From Spirochaetaceae bacterium UBA4077 (GTDB lineage: Bacteria; Spirochaetota; Spirochaetia; Treponematales; Rectinemataceae): DNA of 7,078 nt. Within the stretch, counting starts at the first letter, position 1, and every line of letters starts with the position of its first letter. A program made the translations under genes and the position numbers. The stretch spans positions 1-7,078 of the forward strand of contig DFYR01000059.1 of the NCBI GenBank assembly GCA_002383375.1, given 5' to 3'. Positions 6,209 through 7,078 of the stretch are shown in pieces. The notes under the pieces were generated by a model. That model had not been told where the DNA came from. It saw only the letters and a program-made list of their open reading frames with translations, and searched no databases.

Positions 6209-6567
6209 GGGGGTGCACCGGTTTCGACTCGTGCGGTCCGTGTCGCGCGTTGCAGGTGGAGACGCCGAGCTCCTGATTTCGGCAAACCTTTAATTGCCAA
6301 CAACAACGGCAATCTCGCTCTCGCTGCGTAAGTAGCGTCAGAACGACGGACAACCCGGGGCGCCGCCTTGAGCGCTGGGATTGTCTGCAACTAACCAAGG
6401 CTCACATCCCGCGCAGTCCGGGGCGCGGGGCGGACATCATACCGGAATAAGGACCAGGGGAGCGCGCCGCCCCGCGCCCCTGGTCCTGACAACCCAATAG
6501 GACGGACAAACCTGTAGAGGCGCGCGATGCGCGTTCGGGGACGGGGGTTCGACTCCCCCCACCTCCA
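6209..6567 (+). ncRNA. ssrA: transfer-messenger RNA (tmRNA)
   Basis: This is a one-piece tmRNA of about 359 nt that rescues stalled ribosomes and tags the unfinished protein for proteolysis, working with SmpB. The acceptor stem is GGGGGTG (6209-6215) with CACCTCC (6560-6566), seven pairs including one G-U, then discriminator A6567. CCA is not encoded; AGG follows. GGTTTCGAC in the D-like region and the T arm GGGGG-TTCGACT-CCCCC (6543-6559) are diagnostic. Long-range helix 2 pairs TCGCGCG (6243-6249) with CGCGCGA (6521-6527), and CAGGT (6253-6257) pairs with ACCTG (6510-6514). PK1 upstream of the tag is formed by GGAG (6258-6261)/CTCC (6270-6273) and GCCGA (6264-6268)/TCGGC (6279-6283). A second H-type pseudoknot at 6420-6487 has an unusually long GC stem. 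The gene is intact, has its own promoter, and borders mobile-element debris, a common situation because ssrA 3' ends are integration targets. Confidence 0.97.
6296..6331 (+). other. tmRNA proteolysis-tag reading frame
   Basis: Within ssrA, a frame starting at resume codon GCC (6296-6298) encodes A-NNNGNLALAA and stops at TAA (6329-6331). The ALAA end is the conserved ClpXP-type degron. T6291/A6292 lie at -5/-4 from the resume codon, as the U-A pair does in E. coli tmRNA, which supports this resume point. The first Ala comes from the charged tmRNA itself or from the resume codon, depending on numbering convention. Confidence 0.88.
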
Positions 6568-6571
6568 AGGA

Positions 6572-6607
6572 TTTTTTAGCCGTCTGCCACGAAGGCAATT
6601 TTATTTT
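6572..6607 (+). terminator. possible ssrA terminator
   Basis: Six T residues (6572-6577) follow almost directly after the GC-rich T arm/acceptor stem. A second short hairpin, TGCC-ACGAA-GGCA (6585-6597), is followed by ATTTTATTTT. Each is weak alone: the hairpin has only four pairs. Transcription probably ends somewhere in this interval. Confidence 0.38.
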
Positions 6608-6739
6608 AATCAATATTTACAATAGTAATATGATTTTTACTTCTCCCCGTCTTTCCGTATTACTGACTTGTTTTTCGGTACTGTAAGCAGTATTGTAAGC
6701 AATATAGTTACGAGATTCGGAGGGGATATGGGAAGAATC
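6608..6739. other. AT-rich non-coding stretch between ssrA and IS remnant
   Basis: I see no gene here. Base composition shifts sharply towards AT compared with the flanking genes. It contains a 12-base tandem repeat (6682-6705) and one copy of TCGGTACTGT (6675-6684) that recurs at 6738-6747. It may be the remains of horizontally acquired DNA next to ssrA, but no integrase or duplicated ssrA 3' end is visible. Confidence 0.4.
6682..6705 (+). repeat. two-copy 12-base tandem repeat
   Basis: TGTAAGCAGTAT (6682-6693) is followed without a gap by TGTAAGCAATAT (6694-6705), with 11 of 12 bases identical. It lies between ssrA and the IS256 remnant. Function unknown; it could be a recombinase or transposase arm site or simple slippage. 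Confidence 0.6.
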
Positions 6740-6969
6740 GGTACTGTCAACAATCTTTCGCACATTTATCGGGGAGCCCTCACCCAGTTCCCATTTATGC
6801 CTCGATTATCTGGTAGCCGATTTCTCCTTTGAATAAAAGATCCATGTTCATATAACACCGAGTGCCCCATTGGCGACCAGCGATATACCGCAATCGGGAG
6901 GTCACCAGCATAAGCGCAGAGTTGCCGTCCGGGAAGTTGCCGACGACCCGGGTACGTCTTCGGATCTCT
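6740..6969 (-). mobile_element. IS256-family insertion sequence remnant (3' end)
   Basis: It comprises the transposase C-terminal fragment plus about 55 bases downstream of its stop. GGTACTGTCAACA (from 6740) may be the start of the terminal inverted repeat, because a TGTCAACA-like core so close after the stop fits IS256-family ends; that outer boundary is inferred. The other end and most of the element are missing. Confidence 0.5.
6795..6968 (-). pseudogene. IS256 (Mutator) family transposase, C-terminal fragment
   Basis: Reading the minus strand, 57 codons end in TAA (6795-6797). The product begins EIRRRTRVVGNFPDG, continues with SALMLVTSRLRYIAG, then WGTRCYMNMDLL. This closely matches the C-terminal tail of IS256-family transposases, which carry the pattern N-x-E-I-R/K-R-R-T-R-V-V-G-x-F-P followed by W-G-T-R-R-Y. 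The frame continues upstream for about a dozen codons to a stop at 7008-7010, but that part does not resemble the family. The catalytic DDE residues lie in the missing part, so it is non-functional. Homology appears to stop exactly where a second element begins (6970). Confidence 0.85.
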
Positions 6970-7078
6970 TGTGAAACGGCAGCTTTAGTGACCCCGGGTC
7001 GGCAGTTTTAAGTGACCCCTCCCGGGCATAGTTCAGCAGTACGCCGTCAGGCTCCTGCTGTCAAGGCTCGCTGCCGGG
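6970..7078. mobile_element. end of a second insertion sequence, IS21-like, truncated by window edge
   Basis: TGTGAAACGGC begins at 6970, where transposase homology ends. Two similar subterminal boxes follow: CGGCAGCTTTAGTGACCCC (6977-6995) and CGGCAGTTTTAAGTGACCCC (7000-7019). A TGT terminus with repeated boxes of the TTTTAAGTGACC kind is typical of IS21-family ends. No istA or istB protein can be recognised in the remaining 60 bases, so the family and orientation are tentative. Confidence 0.5.

Noticed and set aside
6135..6398. Minus-strand open frames overlapping the mnmA end and ssrA
   Set aside because: They lie over the ssrA promoter and the structured 5' half of tmRNA; the Arg/Cys-rich product has no family resemblance.
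6541..6567. Possible separate tRNA gene because of the GTTCGAC T-arm
   Set aside because: There is no adjacent D or anticodon arm; the T arm belongs to the tRNA-like domain of tmRNA, whose 5' half is at 6209.
7016..7078. Start of an istA-like gene on the plus strand (short open frame with YAVRLLLSRLAAG)
   Set aside because: It is only about 20 codons, has no usable start codon and the resemblance to IS21 transposase N-termini is too weak to annotate.
1..7078. CRISPR array or toxin-antitoxin/defence cassette
   Set aside because: No regularly spaced repeats and no small paired genes of that kind were seen on either strand.

Overview
The window looks like chromosomal DNA of an anaerobic, double-membraned bacterium of moderately high GC content. 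I favour a spirochaete of the Treponema/Spirochaeta group. The basis is the combination of genes and not any search: a LolA-like protein paired with an outer-membrane barrel, a free-standing class A flavodiiron protein, a sodium-pump decarboxylase beta subunit with a tiny membrane partner, and an MnmA of unusual motif pattern. This taxonomic call is an inference.

Layout. Positions 1-1964 (+) hold the 3' end of an envelope operon: a LolA-like lipoprotein-sorting protein cut by the window edge, then an exported 471-residue beta-barrel candidate. Positions 2109-3323 (+) hold a complete flavodiiron protein (O2 and/or NO reductase) with its own candidate promoter. A strong bidirectional terminator at 3386-3411 separates it from a convergent two-gene unit (3460-4801, -) encoding the carboxybiotin decarboxylase/Na+ pump subunit (OadB/GcdB type) and a 63-residue single-span partner. 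A 145-base divergent region follows. Then comes mnmA (4947-6140, +), whose product thiolates U34 of tRNA, and a clear ssrA gene (tmRNA, 6209-6567) with a near-consensus promoter, a readable tag ORF and recognisable pseudoknots.

Downstream of ssrA the sequence becomes AT-rich and then turns into mobile-element debris. This includes a 57-codon C-terminal remnant of an IS256-family transposase (6795-6968, -), apparently cut by the end of a second element that begins near 6970 and runs off the window. That end resembles an IS21-family terminus with repeated subterminal boxes.

How the genes fit together. The flavodiiron protein protects anaerobic metabolism from O2/NO. OadB converts decarboxylation energy into a Na+ gradient, but its alpha/biotin subunits are not in the window. 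mnmA and ssrA both serve translation. I do not see a coherent new multi-gene system. The most distinctive points are an MnmA lacking the second catalytic cysteine, a possibly leaderless mnmA transcript, an exceptionally GC-rich 14-bp pseudoknot stem in the tmRNA, and the nested insertion-sequence remnant beside ssrA.
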